From NCBI GenBank assembly GCA_946479615.1, contig CAMLGR010000153.1:1-10890 (forward strand): DNA of 10,890 nucleotides, in the 5' to 3' direction. The DNA is from an uncultured Bacteroidota bacterium. GTDB taxonomy: Bacteria > Bacteroidota > Bacteroidia > Chitinophagales > Chitinophagaceae. Each line of letters opens with the position of its first letter. The first letter of the stretch is position 1. Shown piece after piece: positions 1-6,186 of the stretch. Below the pieces are notes generated by a model. The model made no database searches. It was not told the origin of the DNA and saw only the letters and a list, made by a program, of their open reading frames with translations. The position numbers and the translations under genes are program-made.

Positions 1-182
1 ACGAAGCAGAAGTAACCAATGAGGCTTCCTTCACCAATGATCTGGGTGCCGATTCACTGGACACCGTAGAATTGATCATGGAATTCGAAAAAGAATTCAA
101 CATATCTATTCCTGACGAACAAGCTGAAACCATCACTACAGTAGGCCAGGCAGTCGCTTACCTGGAAGAGCATGCTAAATAA
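1..182 (+). CDS. acpP: Acyl carrier protein, 3' part (5' end outside window)
   Basis: Acyl carrier protein holds growing fatty acyl chains as thioesters on a 4'-phosphopantetheine arm in the cytoplasm. The reading frame begins at base 3 and gives the last 59 residues of a protein that is usually about 78 residues, so roughly the first quarter is missing. The modification site is visible as GADSLDTVE, with the attachment serine encoded at 54-56, followed by the acidic helix II ([10 protein letters not shown]) that docks with partner enzymes. The C-terminus ([13 protein letters not shown]) is typical of AcpP. It lies directly before fabF in the usual AcpP-FabF arrangement, but a terminator-like hairpin separates the two, which would let acpP be transcribed at a higher level. 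Identity is near certain. Confidence 0.96.
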   Translation, partial: EAEVTNEASFTNDLGADSLDTVELIMEFEKEFNISIPDEQAETITTVGQAVAYLEEHAK

Positions 183-257
183 TGCATTTCGTGGTTCCCA
201 CTATACCAGGTGGATCTGATTAAATGGCTTACGGGCCAGGCAGGGAATAAACTAACT

Positions 258-299
258 CCGCCTTCTTACTGTTACTACTACAGAGAAGGCGGTTTTTAT
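258..299 (+). terminator. Intrinsic terminator after acpP
   Basis: A perfect 9-bp stem (258-266 CCGCCTTCT with 284-292 AGAAGGCGG) encloses a 17-nt loop and is followed at once by five T residues. It lies 75 bp after the acpP stop and 34 bp before fabF. It probably ends most acpP transcripts and may let some read through into fabF. Confidence 0.8.
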
Positions 300-317
300 C
301 TTAACCAGTGAATAACC

Positions 318-325
318 TATTTTAC
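318..325 (+). promoter_or_regulatory. Weak possible -7 box for fabF
   Basis: TATTTTAC matches the Bacteroidota -7 consensus TAnnTTTG at 6 of 8 positions and stands 7 bp before the fabF ATG, a spacing like that of other boxes in this window. It lies just after the acpP terminator, where a separate fabF promoter would be expected. No clear -33 TTTG was seen. The region is A/T rich, so chance is a fair alternative. Confidence 0.3.
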
Positions 326-332
326 AAGTTAT

Positions 333-1586
333 ATGGAACTTAAAAGGATAGTAGTTACAGGCATGGGGGCCCTAACTCCAATGGGGCATTCAGTTGATGA
401 TTACTGGACTGCATTGATCAATGGCGTATCCGGTGCGGATATGATCACACAGTTCGATGCTTCAAAGTTTCGTACCAAATTCGCTTGCGAGGTAAAAGGT
501 TTTGAACCCACCCAATATCTTGATAAAAAAGAGGCCCGTAAGATCGACCGGTTTACCCAGTTCGCCCTGGTATCCAGCGACCAGGCTATGAAAGATGCCG
601 GGTTGAACAAAGACAATATCGATCCCGATCGTATCGGGGTGGTATTTGCCAGTGGTATCGGCGGCCTGATCACCTTTCAGCACGAGGTAACTGATTTTGC
701 CCGTGGTGATGGTACCCCCCGCTTTAATCCTTTCTTCATCCCCAAGATGATCCTTGATATAGCAGCCGGCCAGATCAGTATGCGGCATAATCTCCGCGGT
801 CCCAATTTCGCTGTTGTCAGTGCCTGCGCCAGCAGCACCAATGCCATTATCGAGGCGCATAACTTATTGCGTTTGGGTAAAGCTGATATCATTGTAGCAG
901 GTGGCAGTGAGGCGGTGATCAGCGAAGCAGGAGTAGGAGGTTTCAACGCCATGAAAGCCATGAGCGAAAGGAATGATGATCCTAAAACAGCCAGCCGCCC
1001 TTATGACAAAGACAGGGATGGTTTTGTAATGGGAGAAGCATCCGGCGTACTGATCATGGAAGAACTGGAACATGCGAAAAAGCGCGGTGCCAAGATCTAT
1101 TGCGAAATAGTAGGCGGCGGCGCTACTGCAGATGCACACCATATCACTGCCCCGCATCCTGAAGGATTGGGTGCTAAAAAAGTAATGCAGGTTGCATTGG
1201 ATGATGCCGGCATGAAGCCGGAAGAAATCGATTATATCAATACGCATGGAACTTCCACACCACTCGGGGATATTGCAGAAGTAAAAGCCATTCTCGATGT
1301 ATTCGGATCTCATGCATTTGATCTTAATATCAGCTCCACCAAGAGTATGACCGGGCATTGCCTGGGTGCCGCCGGGGTAATTGAGGCCATTGCCTGTATC
1401 CAGTCGGTGATCCACGATATCGTTCCCCCCACCATCAATCACTTTACAGACGACCCGGACCTTGATGCAAGACTTAATTTTACTTTCAACACAGCGCAAA
1501 AACGTACCGTCAATGCAGCCCTTAGCAATACCTTCGGGTTTGGTGGACATAATGCCTGTGTGATCGTGAAGAAATATAAAGGATGA
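333..1586 (+). CDS. fabF: Beta-ketoacyl-ACP synthase II (KAS II)
   Basis: FabF condenses malonyl-ACP with an acyl-ACP, the chain-extending step of type II fatty acid synthesis in the cytoplasm. The 417-residue product has the normal length. The N-terminal RIVVTGMGALTP strand is present. The catalytic triad is visible: the nucleophile Cys165 in SACASS, His305 in NTHGTSTP and His342 in MTGHCLGAAG, with the conserved Lys337 just before it. The glycine-rich C-terminal motif FGFGGHNA (401-408) completes the thiolase fold. The ATG start gives the expected N-terminus and no Shine-Dalgarno sequence precedes it. It follows acpP and precedes rnc, a common Bacteroidota order. FabB is the only close alternative, and the sequence and the acpP link favour FabF. 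Confidence 0.97.
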   Translation: MELKRIVVTGMGALTPMGHSVDDYWTALINGVSGADMITQFDASKFRTKFACEVKGFEPTQYLDKKEARKIDRFTQFALVSSDQAMKDAGLNKDNIDPDRIGVVFASGIGGLITFQHEVTDFARGDGTPRFNPFFIPKMILDIAAGQISMRHNLRGPNFAVVSACASSTNAIIEAHNLLRLGKADIIVAGGSEAVISEAGVGGFNAMKAMSERNDDPKTASRPYDKDRDGFVMGEASGVLIMEELEHAKKRGAKIYCEIVGGGATADAHHITAPHPEGLGAKKVMQVALDDAGMKPEEIDYINTHGTSTPLGDIAEVKAILDVFGSHAFDLNISSTKSMTGHCLGAAGVIEAIACIQSVIHDIVPPTINHFTDDPDLDARLNFTFNTAQKRTVNAALSNTFGFGGHNACVIVKKYKG

Positions 1587-1589
1587 GAC

Positions 1590-1686
1590 GAATGCAGAAT
1601 TAAGAATGATGAATGCTAATGACCGGTATGTAAGAATTTACGGGTATAAACTACATTGATAATTCATAACCCATAATTCTACATTC
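1590..1686. repeat. Imperfect inverted repeat between fabF and rnc
   Basis: Arms 1590-1602 (GAATGCAGAATTA) and 1674-1686 (TAATTCTACATTC) pair over 13 bp with one mismatch. After a symmetric 6-nt internal bulge, 1609-1614 (ATGAAT) pairs with 1662-1667 (ATTCAT). The structure starts 4 bp after the fabF stop and ends before the T-rich tract in front of rnc. Built from GAAT/ATTC units, it resembles A/T-rich dispersed intergenic repeats of Bacteroidota. It could end fabF transcripts or protect their 3' ends; neither is shown. Confidence 0.6.
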
Positions 1687-1717
1687 ATTTTCCTCTTCAA
1701 TTTTAAACTTTTTTTCG

Positions 1718-1725
1718 TAGCTTGA
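1718..1725 (+). promoter_or_regulatory. Possible -7 box for rnc
   Basis: TAGCTTGA follows a run of seven T and resembles TAnnTTTG with one T missing from the TTTG part. It lies 5 bp before a GTG codon in the rnc frame, the same short spacing as for mce. If real, the transcript would start at or just before the GTG, and the more upstream TTG at 1722 could not be the start. Confidence 0.35.
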
Positions 1726-1730
1726 ATTCT

Positions 1731-2462
1731 GTGGATTTTATCACTAATCTTTTTAAGAAGCACTCCGGTTCTACCTTTAAAAAGGAGCTTAAAAACATTT
1801 TAGGCTTTCAGCCAAAGAATATCTCCCTTTACAAGACCTCACTGACCCATCGTTCTGTACGGGAAGGATCGGATGAAAATAACGAGCGCCTGGAATACCT
1901 CGGCGATGCCGTACTCAGCGCCCTGATCGCTGATTACCTCTTTAAACGCTATCCCTACCGCGAAGAAGGTTTCCTTACAGAAATGCGCAGCAAGATGGTC
2001 AACCGCGCACAGCTGAATGATATCGCTATCCGTATGGGATTGAAAAAAGTAACACTCTATAATAAAATGGATGGCTCTTTAAAAGTGAGCCAGATCTTTG
2101 GGAATACACTGGAAGCACTGGTAGGTGCTATCTACCTAGATATGGGGTATAAAAAAACGAGCAAATGGGTGCTGGAATGTATTATCCTTCCTCACATGTT
2201 TATGGATGACCTGGAAATACTGGAGATCAACCACAAGAATAAACTATACGGCTGGGCTAATAAAAATGGCAAAGTACTGGAGTTTGAAACACTCAATGAA
2301 AAGCTGGAAAATGGCCGCCGTCTCTTCACTATAGCCGCCGTCGTCGATGGCAATACGATCGCCGAAGCCAAAGCCTTCAATAAAAAAGATGCCAGCCAGA
2401 TCGCTGCACAGATCGCGGTAGAAAAACTGGGCATTGGAAAGGAAGAAGCGGAGAAAGAGTAG
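1731..2462 (+). CDS. rnc: Ribonuclease III
   Basis: RNase III cuts double-stranded RNA in rRNA precursors and some mRNAs; it acts as a Mg2+-dependent dimer in the cytoplasm. From the GTG start the product has 243 residues. The signature ERLEYLGDA is at about 52-60, giving the acidic residues Glu52, Glu55 and Asp59. The second metal-site segment is GNTLEALVGAIYLD, with the essential glutamate at 128, but Asn125 stands where E. coli has Asp114. A double-stranded RNA binding domain fills about 167-234 and ends in KKDASQIAAQIAVEKL. There is no ATG near the N-terminus. The choice is TTG at 1722 or GTG at 1731, and I prefer GTG because a promoter-like box overlaps the TTG. It follows fabF, possibly with its own promoter. 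Confidence 0.94.
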   Translation: MDFITNLFKKHSGSTFKKELKNILGFQPKNISLYKTSLTHRSVREGSDENNERLEYLGDAVLSALIADYLFKRYPYREEGFLTEMRSKMVNRAQLNDIAIRMGLKKVTLYNKMDGSLKVSQIFGNTLEALVGAIYLDMGYKKTSKWVLECIILPHMFMDDLEILEINHKNKLYGWANKNGKVLEFETLNEKLENGRRLFTIAAVVDGNTIAEAKAFNKKDASQIAAQIAVEKLGIGKEEAEKE

Positions 2463-2470
2463 CTACTGAT

Positions 2471-2680
2471 GTTAGGTTTTAGGTGTTAAGTTTTAGATGT
2501 GAGGCATCTCTCTGCGGTCCTCTGTGTATCCTCCGTGGTTCTCTGCGTATAACTCCTGTAAGAGATATTCTTTCATAAGTTCTGAATACTGGATACTTTA
2601 ACCTGGTATCTTACTCCTGGGCATATACCACAGAGTTACACGGAGTAAAATAATCCTAACATCTAAAACTTAACACCTGG
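2471..2680. repeat. Compound palindrome between convergent rnc and mce
   Basis: This fills almost the whole spacer between the two stop codons. The outer arms, 2481-2504 and 2655-2678, are complementary at 23 of 24 positions, the outer 20 without mismatch. Inner arms at about 2531-2550 (CTCCGTGGTTCTCTGCGTAT) and 2625-2645 (CCACAGAGTTACACGGAG core) pair imperfectly. Between left outer and inner arms lies a CTCTGCGGTCCTCTGTG module at 2510-2526 that recurs near 7951. The central part, about 2552-2623, shows no clear symmetry. As RNA from either strand it could form a long hairpin, so it may end both transcripts. No coding frame was seen. Confidence 0.75.
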
Positions 2681-2682
2681 CA

Positions 2683-3084
2683 CTACTTCCTCTCCTGGCA
2701 CAATTCAATCAACACACCATTTGTATGCTTGGGGTGAAGAAAGCAAACGAGTTTATTATCGGCGCCTTCTTTAGGTGTTTCGTTGAGTAAAATAAATCCT
2801 TCTTTTTTCAGGCGGTTCATTTCTGCTTCTATGTCATCAACCGCAAAAGCCAAATGATGAATGCCTTCTCCTTTCTTTTCGATAAAACGGGCAATCACAC
2901 CTTCGGTATCTATACTTTCCAACAGTTCGATCTTGGTCTCCCCCGACTTAAAAAAAGCCGTATTCACCCTTTCGGAAGGCACTATTTCCGTTTTATAACA
3001 AAGTGTATTCAGCATCTTTTCAAATAAAGGCACAGAAACCGCCAGGCTGCTGACAGCAATACCGATGTGGTCGACTTTTTGCAT
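2683..3084 (-). CDS. mce: Methylmalonyl-CoA epimerase
   Basis: This enzyme interconverts (2R)- and (2S)-methylmalonyl-CoA, linking propionyl-CoA and succinyl-CoA metabolism in the cytoplasm. It is a small metalloenzyme of the glyoxalase/VOC fold. The 133-residue product has the typical family length. The metal-site segments appear in order: VDHIGIAV with His6, KIELLES with Glu53, GIHHLAF with His76/His77 and VLIELCQ with Glu127. The frame stays open upstream to 3279, but the start at 3084 is chosen because it begins with the family N-terminus (MQKVDHIGIAV) and has a perfect TAnnTTTG box 5 bp before it. It stands alone, convergent with rnc and divergent from iscS. Another VOC-family enzyme is possible but less likely, as motifs and length fit the epimerase. 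Confidence 0.92.
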   Translation of the reverse strand: MQKVDHIGIAVSSLAVSVPLFEKMLNTLCYKTEIVPSERVNTAFFKSGETKIELLESIDTEGVIARFIEKKGEGIHHLAFAVDDIEAEMNRLKKEGFILLNETPKEGADNKLVCFLHPKHTNGVLIELCQERK

Positions 3085-3089
3085 GTGTA

Positions 3090-3097
3090 CAAAGATA
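3090..3097 (-). promoter_or_regulatory. -7 promoter box of mce (TATCTTTG)
   Basis: Read on the minus strand, TATCTTTG matches TAnnTTTG exactly. Only five bases (TACAC) lie between it and the mce ATG, so transcription should begin at about the start codon. No convincing -33 TTTG was found upstream. The box fixes the mce start at 3084, because any longer reading frame would run through the promoter. Confidence 0.6.
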
Positions 3098-3209
3098 GGG
3101 CAGATGGTAGTGTTCGGTCCAGCAGCCTTTAGCCTGGCGGGCGGTGGCAGGCCGGCAACTGCCTGATTGGCCCACCCCTGAAATTCCTTCCAAATAAAAC
3201 CTTTTAGGC

Positions 3210-3217
3210 TATTTTTG
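3210..3217 (+). promoter_or_regulatory. -7 promoter box of the isc operon (TATTTTTG)
   Basis: TATTTTTG fits TAnnTTTG exactly and lies 32 bp before the iscS ATG, predicting a leader of roughly 27 nt. It is in the mce-iscS divergent spacer with no other + strand gene nearby. A -33 TTTG at the right distance is not evident. No obvious IscR-like operator was recognised. Confidence 0.5.
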
Positions 3218-3249
3218 TGTTTAAATCCTGAACGAAACCCTACCGGTTT

Positions 3250-4467
3250 ATGATCAATTTTCCTATCTATCTTGACCATAATGCGACCACACCCTGTGAC
3301 CCCAGGGTAGTAGAAGCGATGCTACCGTATTTTACCAATGCTTATGGTAATGCGGCCAGCCGCAATCACCAGTTTGGATGGCAGGCCGAAGAGGCTGTGG
3401 ATTATGCAAGGGAACAGGTGGCCAAACTGATCGGGGCCGATCCCAAAGAGATCATCTTCACCTCCGGCGCTACAGAAGGCGATAACCTCGCTATCAAAGG
3501 TATTTTTGAAATGTATGCCAGCAAAGGCAATCATATCATTACCTGTAATATCGAACACAAAGCGGTATTGGATACCTGCAAGCACATCGAAAAAGAAGGC
3601 GGCGAAGTCACTTACCTGAAAGTAAAGAATAACGGGTTGATCGATCTTGCCGAACTCGAAGCCGCCATCAAACCCAACACAATACTTATCGCTATCATGT
3701 ATGCCAACAATGAAATTGGTACCGTGATGCCAATGAAAGAGATCAGCGCCATCGCCAAAAAGCATGGCGTATTGGTTTTCAGCGATGCTACGCAGGCGGT
3801 TGGTAAAATACCTGTTGATGTCAATAAAGATGGTATCGACCTGATGGCTTTTACCGCTCACAAAATGTATGGCCCCAAAGGCGTCGGCGCGCTCTATGTC
3901 CGTCGCAAAAATCCCCGGGTAAAAGTAACGGCACAAATAGATGGCGGTGGTCATGAAAGAGGAATGCGCAGCGGCACACTCAATGTGCCCGGCATCGTTG
4001 GATTTGGAAAAGCCTGCGAGATCTGTTTCAATGAAATGGAAGAAGAAACAGCCAGGGTAAGTAAACTGCGCGATAAATTACAGACTGAATTATTAAAGAT
4101 CGAAGAATCATATCTCAATGGAGATAAAGAACATAAACTGCCCCATGTTACCAATATCTCTTTCAAATATGTCGAAGGAGAAGGGTTGATGATGGGGTTT
4201 AATAAAAACATTGCCGTATCATCCGGGTCGGCTTGTACATCTGCCTCGCTCGAACCATCCTATGTATTGAAAGCACTGGGGCTGGGAGATGATCTTGCAC
4301 ATAGTTCACTCCGGTTTGGCCTGGGACGGTTTACTACGGAAGAACAGATTGATTACACCATCGAACAGGTAACCAATACGGTCAATAAATTAAGGGACAT
4401 GAGCCCGTTATGGGAAATGTATAAAGAAGGAATCGATTTGAACACGATCGAGTGGGCGCATCATTGA
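3250..4467 (+). CDS. iscS: Cysteine desulfurase, IscS type
   Basis: IscS is a PLP enzyme that takes sulfur from L-cysteine as a persulfide and passes it to scaffold proteins such as IscU. The 405-residue product matches the length of IscS. Visible active-site residues are His103 in CNIEHKAVL, Asp179 and Gln182 in FSDATQAVG, the PLP lysine Lys205 in [10 protein letters not shown] and the mobile-loop Cys329 in [14 protein letters not shown]. The C-terminus, [21 protein letters not shown] from about 385, is the tail that distinguishes IscS from SufS and shorter NifS proteins and contacts IscU. The ATG start gives the usual N-terminus ([10 protein letters not shown]). It leads an operon with iscU and iscA. 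Confidence 0.96.
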   Translation: MINFPIYLDHNATTPCDPRVVEAMLPYFTNAYGNAASRNHQFGWQAEEAVDYAREQVAKLIGADPKEIIFTSGATEGDNLAIKGIFEMYASKGNHIITCNIEHKAVLDTCKHIEKEGGEVTYLKVKNNGLIDLAELEAAIKPNTILIAIMYANNEIGTVMPMKEISAIAKKHGVLVFSDATQAVGKIPVDVNKDGIDLMAFTAHKMYGPKGVGALYVRRKNPRVKVTAQIDGGGHERGMRSGTLNVPGIVGFGKACEICFNEMEEETARVSKLRDKLQTELLKIEESYLNGDKEHKLPHVTNISFKYVEGEGLMMGFNKNIAVSSGSACTSASLEPSYVLKALGLGDDLAHSSLRFGLGRFTTEEQIDYTIEQVTNTVNKLRDMSPLWEMYKEGIDLNTIEWAHH

Positions 4468-4478
4468 TGTGCTGATTC

Positions 4479-4540
4479 GATGATTTGGAAATATCATCAG
4501 GTACATTCATTTCCAAATCAACTAATTTCCAAATCCTCAA
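4479..4540 (+). repeat. Dyad and tandem repeat element between iscS and iscU
   Basis: GATTTGGAAAT at 4482-4492 is perfectly complementary to ATTTCCAAATC, which occurs twice, at 4509-4519 and 4525-4535, as a tandem repeat with a 16-bp period. The left arm also overlaps a separate 6-bp hairpin, GATGAT (4479-4484) with ATCATC (4493-4498). The three pairings exclude each other. The element starts 12 bp after the iscS stop and ends 10 bp before iscU. No T-run follows, so it does not look like an intrinsic terminator. It may adjust the iscS:iscU ratio, or be a dispersed A/T-rich intergenic repeat. Confidence 0.65.
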
Positions 4541-4550
4541 ATTAAACACT

Positions 4551-4970
4551 ATGGCATATTCAGATAAAGTGATCGATCACTACCAGAACCCGAAAAATGT
4601 GGGAACACTGGACAAAAGCAAGACCAATGTCGGCACCGGTTTGGTAGGCGCTCCTGAATGCGGCGATGTCATGCGCCTGCAGATCGAAGTGGATGAAGCC
4701 ACAGGTGTGATCAAAGATGCGAAATTCAAAACATTTGGTTGTGGTTCCGCTATTGCTTCTTCTTCCCTGGCCACCGAATGGCTGAAAGGGAAATCAATCG
4801 ACGAAGCCGTAACCATCGATAATATGACGATCGTTGAAGAACTGAATCTTCCTCCTGTCAAGATCCATTGCTCGGTACTGGCAGAAGATGCGATCAAGGC
4901 AGCAGTCAATGATTATCGTAAAAAGAAAGGTCTTCCTGAACTTAAATTCGATGAAGGCGTTGTTCATTAA
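4551..4970 (+). CDS. iscU: Fe-S cluster assembly scaffold IscU
   Basis: IscU is the scaffold on which [2Fe-2S] and [4Fe-4S] clusters are built with sulfur from IscS. The product has 139 residues, slightly longer than the 128 of E. coli. The cluster ligands are all present: Cys37 and Asp39 in GAPECGDVM, Cys64 in TFGCGSAIASSS, and His106 and Cys107 in KIHCSVLAEDA. The LPPVK motif (100-104), which in model ISC systems is bound by the chaperone HscA, is intact although no hscA is in the window. The start is the ATG giving MAYSDKVIDHY. The frame is open further upstream to a TTG at 4485, but that stretch is only the intergenic repeat. It is 83 bp after iscS and 15 bp before iscA. Confidence 0.96.
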   Translation: MAYSDKVIDHYQNPKNVGTLDKSKTNVGTGLVGAPECGDVMRLQIEVDEATGVIKDAKFKTFGCGSAIASSSLATEWLKGKSIDEAVTIDNMTIVEELNLPPVKIHCSVLAEDAIKAAVNDYRKKKGLPELKFDEGVVH

Positions 4971-4985
4971 TCCTAACTTTTAATT

Positions 4986-5339
4986 ATGGAAACAACATTT
5001 AATAACGGTATCTACGTTAGCGATAAAGCAAAAGAAAAAGTCATGCAGCTCCTGGCCGATGCCGGTGTAGCTGACGATCCTTCTTACTTTGTACGGGTAA
5101 GTGTGGTCGGTGGCGGATGTTCAGGATTGAGCTATAAACTCGATTTTGATAATGAGCAAAAACCTATGGACCAGGTCTTCGAACACAATGGAATAAAAGT
5201 AGTGTCCGACCTAAAGAGCTTATTATACCTCGTTAATACCACGCTCGAATTTTCCGATGGACTGAATGGCAAAGGATTTCACTTTAATAATCCCAATGCC
5301 AGCCGCACCTGCGGATGTGGTGAGAGCTTCGCCGTATAA
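4986..5339 (+). CDS. iscA: A-type Fe-S carrier protein (IscA/ErpA family)
   Basis: A-type carriers bind iron or Fe-S clusters and deliver them to target enzymes. The 117-residue protein has the three family cysteines, Cys45 in GGGCSGLSY and Cys109 plus Cys111 in the C-terminal RTCGCGESF. The first 12 residues form a short extension before the conserved domain. It starts 15 bp after iscU and ends the operon before a strong terminator. IscA, ErpA and SufA cannot be told apart from sequence motifs alone; the gene symbol rests on the iscS-iscU context. No hscB, hscA or ferredoxin gene follows, unlike in the E. coli operon. Confidence 0.92.
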   Translation: METTFNNGIYVSDKAKEKVMQLLADAGVADDPSYFVRVSVVGGGCSGLSYKLDFDNEQKPMDQVFEHNGIKVVSDLKSLLYLVNTTLEFSDGLNGKGFHFNNPNASRTCGCGESFAV

Positions 5340-5361
5340 AAGATAAAAATATAGAATCCGG

Positions 5362-5391
5362 AAGGGCTTCCCGCTTGCGGAGAGCCCTTTT
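5362..5391 (+). terminator. Intrinsic terminator of the isc operon
   Basis: AAGGGCT at 5362-5368 pairs with AGCCCTT at 5383-5389, and an inner CCG-CTTG-CGG hairpin (5371-5380) extends the stem. The right arm runs into TTTT at 5388-5391. It lies 22 bp after the iscA stop and closes the operon before the gldF promoter region. Confidence 0.85.
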
Positions 5392-5449
5392 ACATTTAAT
5401 ATTCTGCGGTTTTACATTTTACATTTACTAACTTATTCCTTATTTCTCA

Positions 5450-5457
5450 TTACTTTG
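5450..5457 (+). promoter_or_regulatory. -7 promoter box of gldF (TTACTTTG)
   Basis: TTACTTTG matches TAnnTTTG at 7 of 8 positions, followed by C as is common in such boxes. It is 8 bp before the gldF ATG, which predicts a leader of only a few bases. It follows the isc terminator in a T-rich stretch. No definite -33 box was assigned. Confidence 0.5.
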
Positions 5458-5465
5458 CACCATCT

Positions 5466-6185
5466 ATGTGGTCCATCTGCAAAAAGGAGCTCCGCCAGTT
5501 TTTCTCCAGCCTTACAGGCTATATCGCTATTATCGTTTTTCTTTTGGTCAATGGATTAATGCTGTTCGTTTTCCAGGACAATATCCTTGATTTCGGTTAC
5601 GCTACGCTCGACCGTTTTTTTCAACTGGCTCCCTGGATCTTGCTCCTGCTCATCCCTGCTATTACCATGCGCAGTTTCGCCGAAGAATTCAAGACCGGCA
5701 CATTTGAAATACTGCAAACAAGACCGCTGACCGGCTGGCAGATCACGGGTGGCAAATACCTCGGAAGCCTGGTAGTGGTAGCGATCGCCCTGGTTCCCAC
5801 GATCGTTTATTTCTTTTCCATACAGGCACTTTCTTCCAATGAAGGCATCGATACAGGCGCTACTATTGGTTCTTATATTGGTTTGTTTCTTTTAGCCGCC
5901 GTGTTTACCGCTATCGGTATCTGCAGCAGCAGTTTTACCAGCAATGCAGTAGTTGCTTTTATTGTTAGTTTGATCGCCTGTGCTTTGTTATACTATGGAT
6001 TTGATGCCATCAGCAAACTGCCCGGACTGGCCGGCAATGCCGATTATTATATTGAAATGGCCGGTATCGATTTTCATTACCGCAGCATCAGCCGCGGTGT
6101 CATCGATACAAGAGATATCGTTTATTTCCTGAGCGTGATCTTTTTATTCCTGGCTATTGCTAACCGTAATTTATTAAAGCGGTAA
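5466..6185 (+). CDS. gldF: Gliding-motility ABC transporter permease GldF
   Basis: GldF is the ABC-2 type membrane subunit of the GldA-GldF-GldG transporter, first defined by gliding mutants of Flavobacterium; its substrate is not established. The 239-residue protein shows six likely membrane segments at about 17-37, 51-68, 98-119, 134-155, 161-178 and 217-233. Between the second and third lies the typical cytoplasmic loop (TMRSFAEEFKTGTFEILQTRP) where ABC-2 permeases meet their ATPase. The start ATG is supported by the promoter-like box just before it. It is followed by gldG after a single base, so the two are surely co-transcribed. No gldA ATPase gene is in the window. Presence of gldFG does not by itself show that the cell glides, because non-gliding Bacteroidota also carry it. 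Confidence 0.93.
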   Translation: MWSICKKELRQFFSSLTGYIAIIVFLLVNGLMLFVFQDNILDFGYATLDRFFQLAPWILLLLIPAITMRSFAEEFKTGTFEILQTRPLTGWQITGGKYLGSLVVVAIALVPTIVYFFSIQALSSNEGIDTGATIGSYIGLFLLAAVFTAIGICSSSFTSNAVVAFIVSLIACALLYYGFDAISKLPGLAGNADYYIEMAGIDFHYRSISRGVIDTRDIVYFLSVIFLFLAIANRNLLKR

Positions 6186-6186
6186 C

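Noticed and set aside
864..1550. Long open frame (228 codons) on the minus strand inside fabF, with smaller ones at 401-961
   Set aside because: All lie antisense to a complete, motif-rich fabF gene. Their translations show no recognisable domain and none has a promoter-like box, so they are codon-usage shadows.
3085..3279. N-terminal extension of mce giving a 198-residue protein
   Set aside because: The extra 65 residues are not part of the epimerase family, they read back through the exact TAnnTTTG box, and they overlap the iscS start.
3322..3954. Minus-strand open frame of 210 codons inside iscS
   Set aside because: Antisense to a gene with all catalytic residues present. No sign of an independent gene.
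4485..4550. Longer iscU starting at a TTG
   Set aside because: The additional 22 residues are encoded by the inverted and tandem repeat, while the ATG at 4551 gives the conserved IscU N-terminus.
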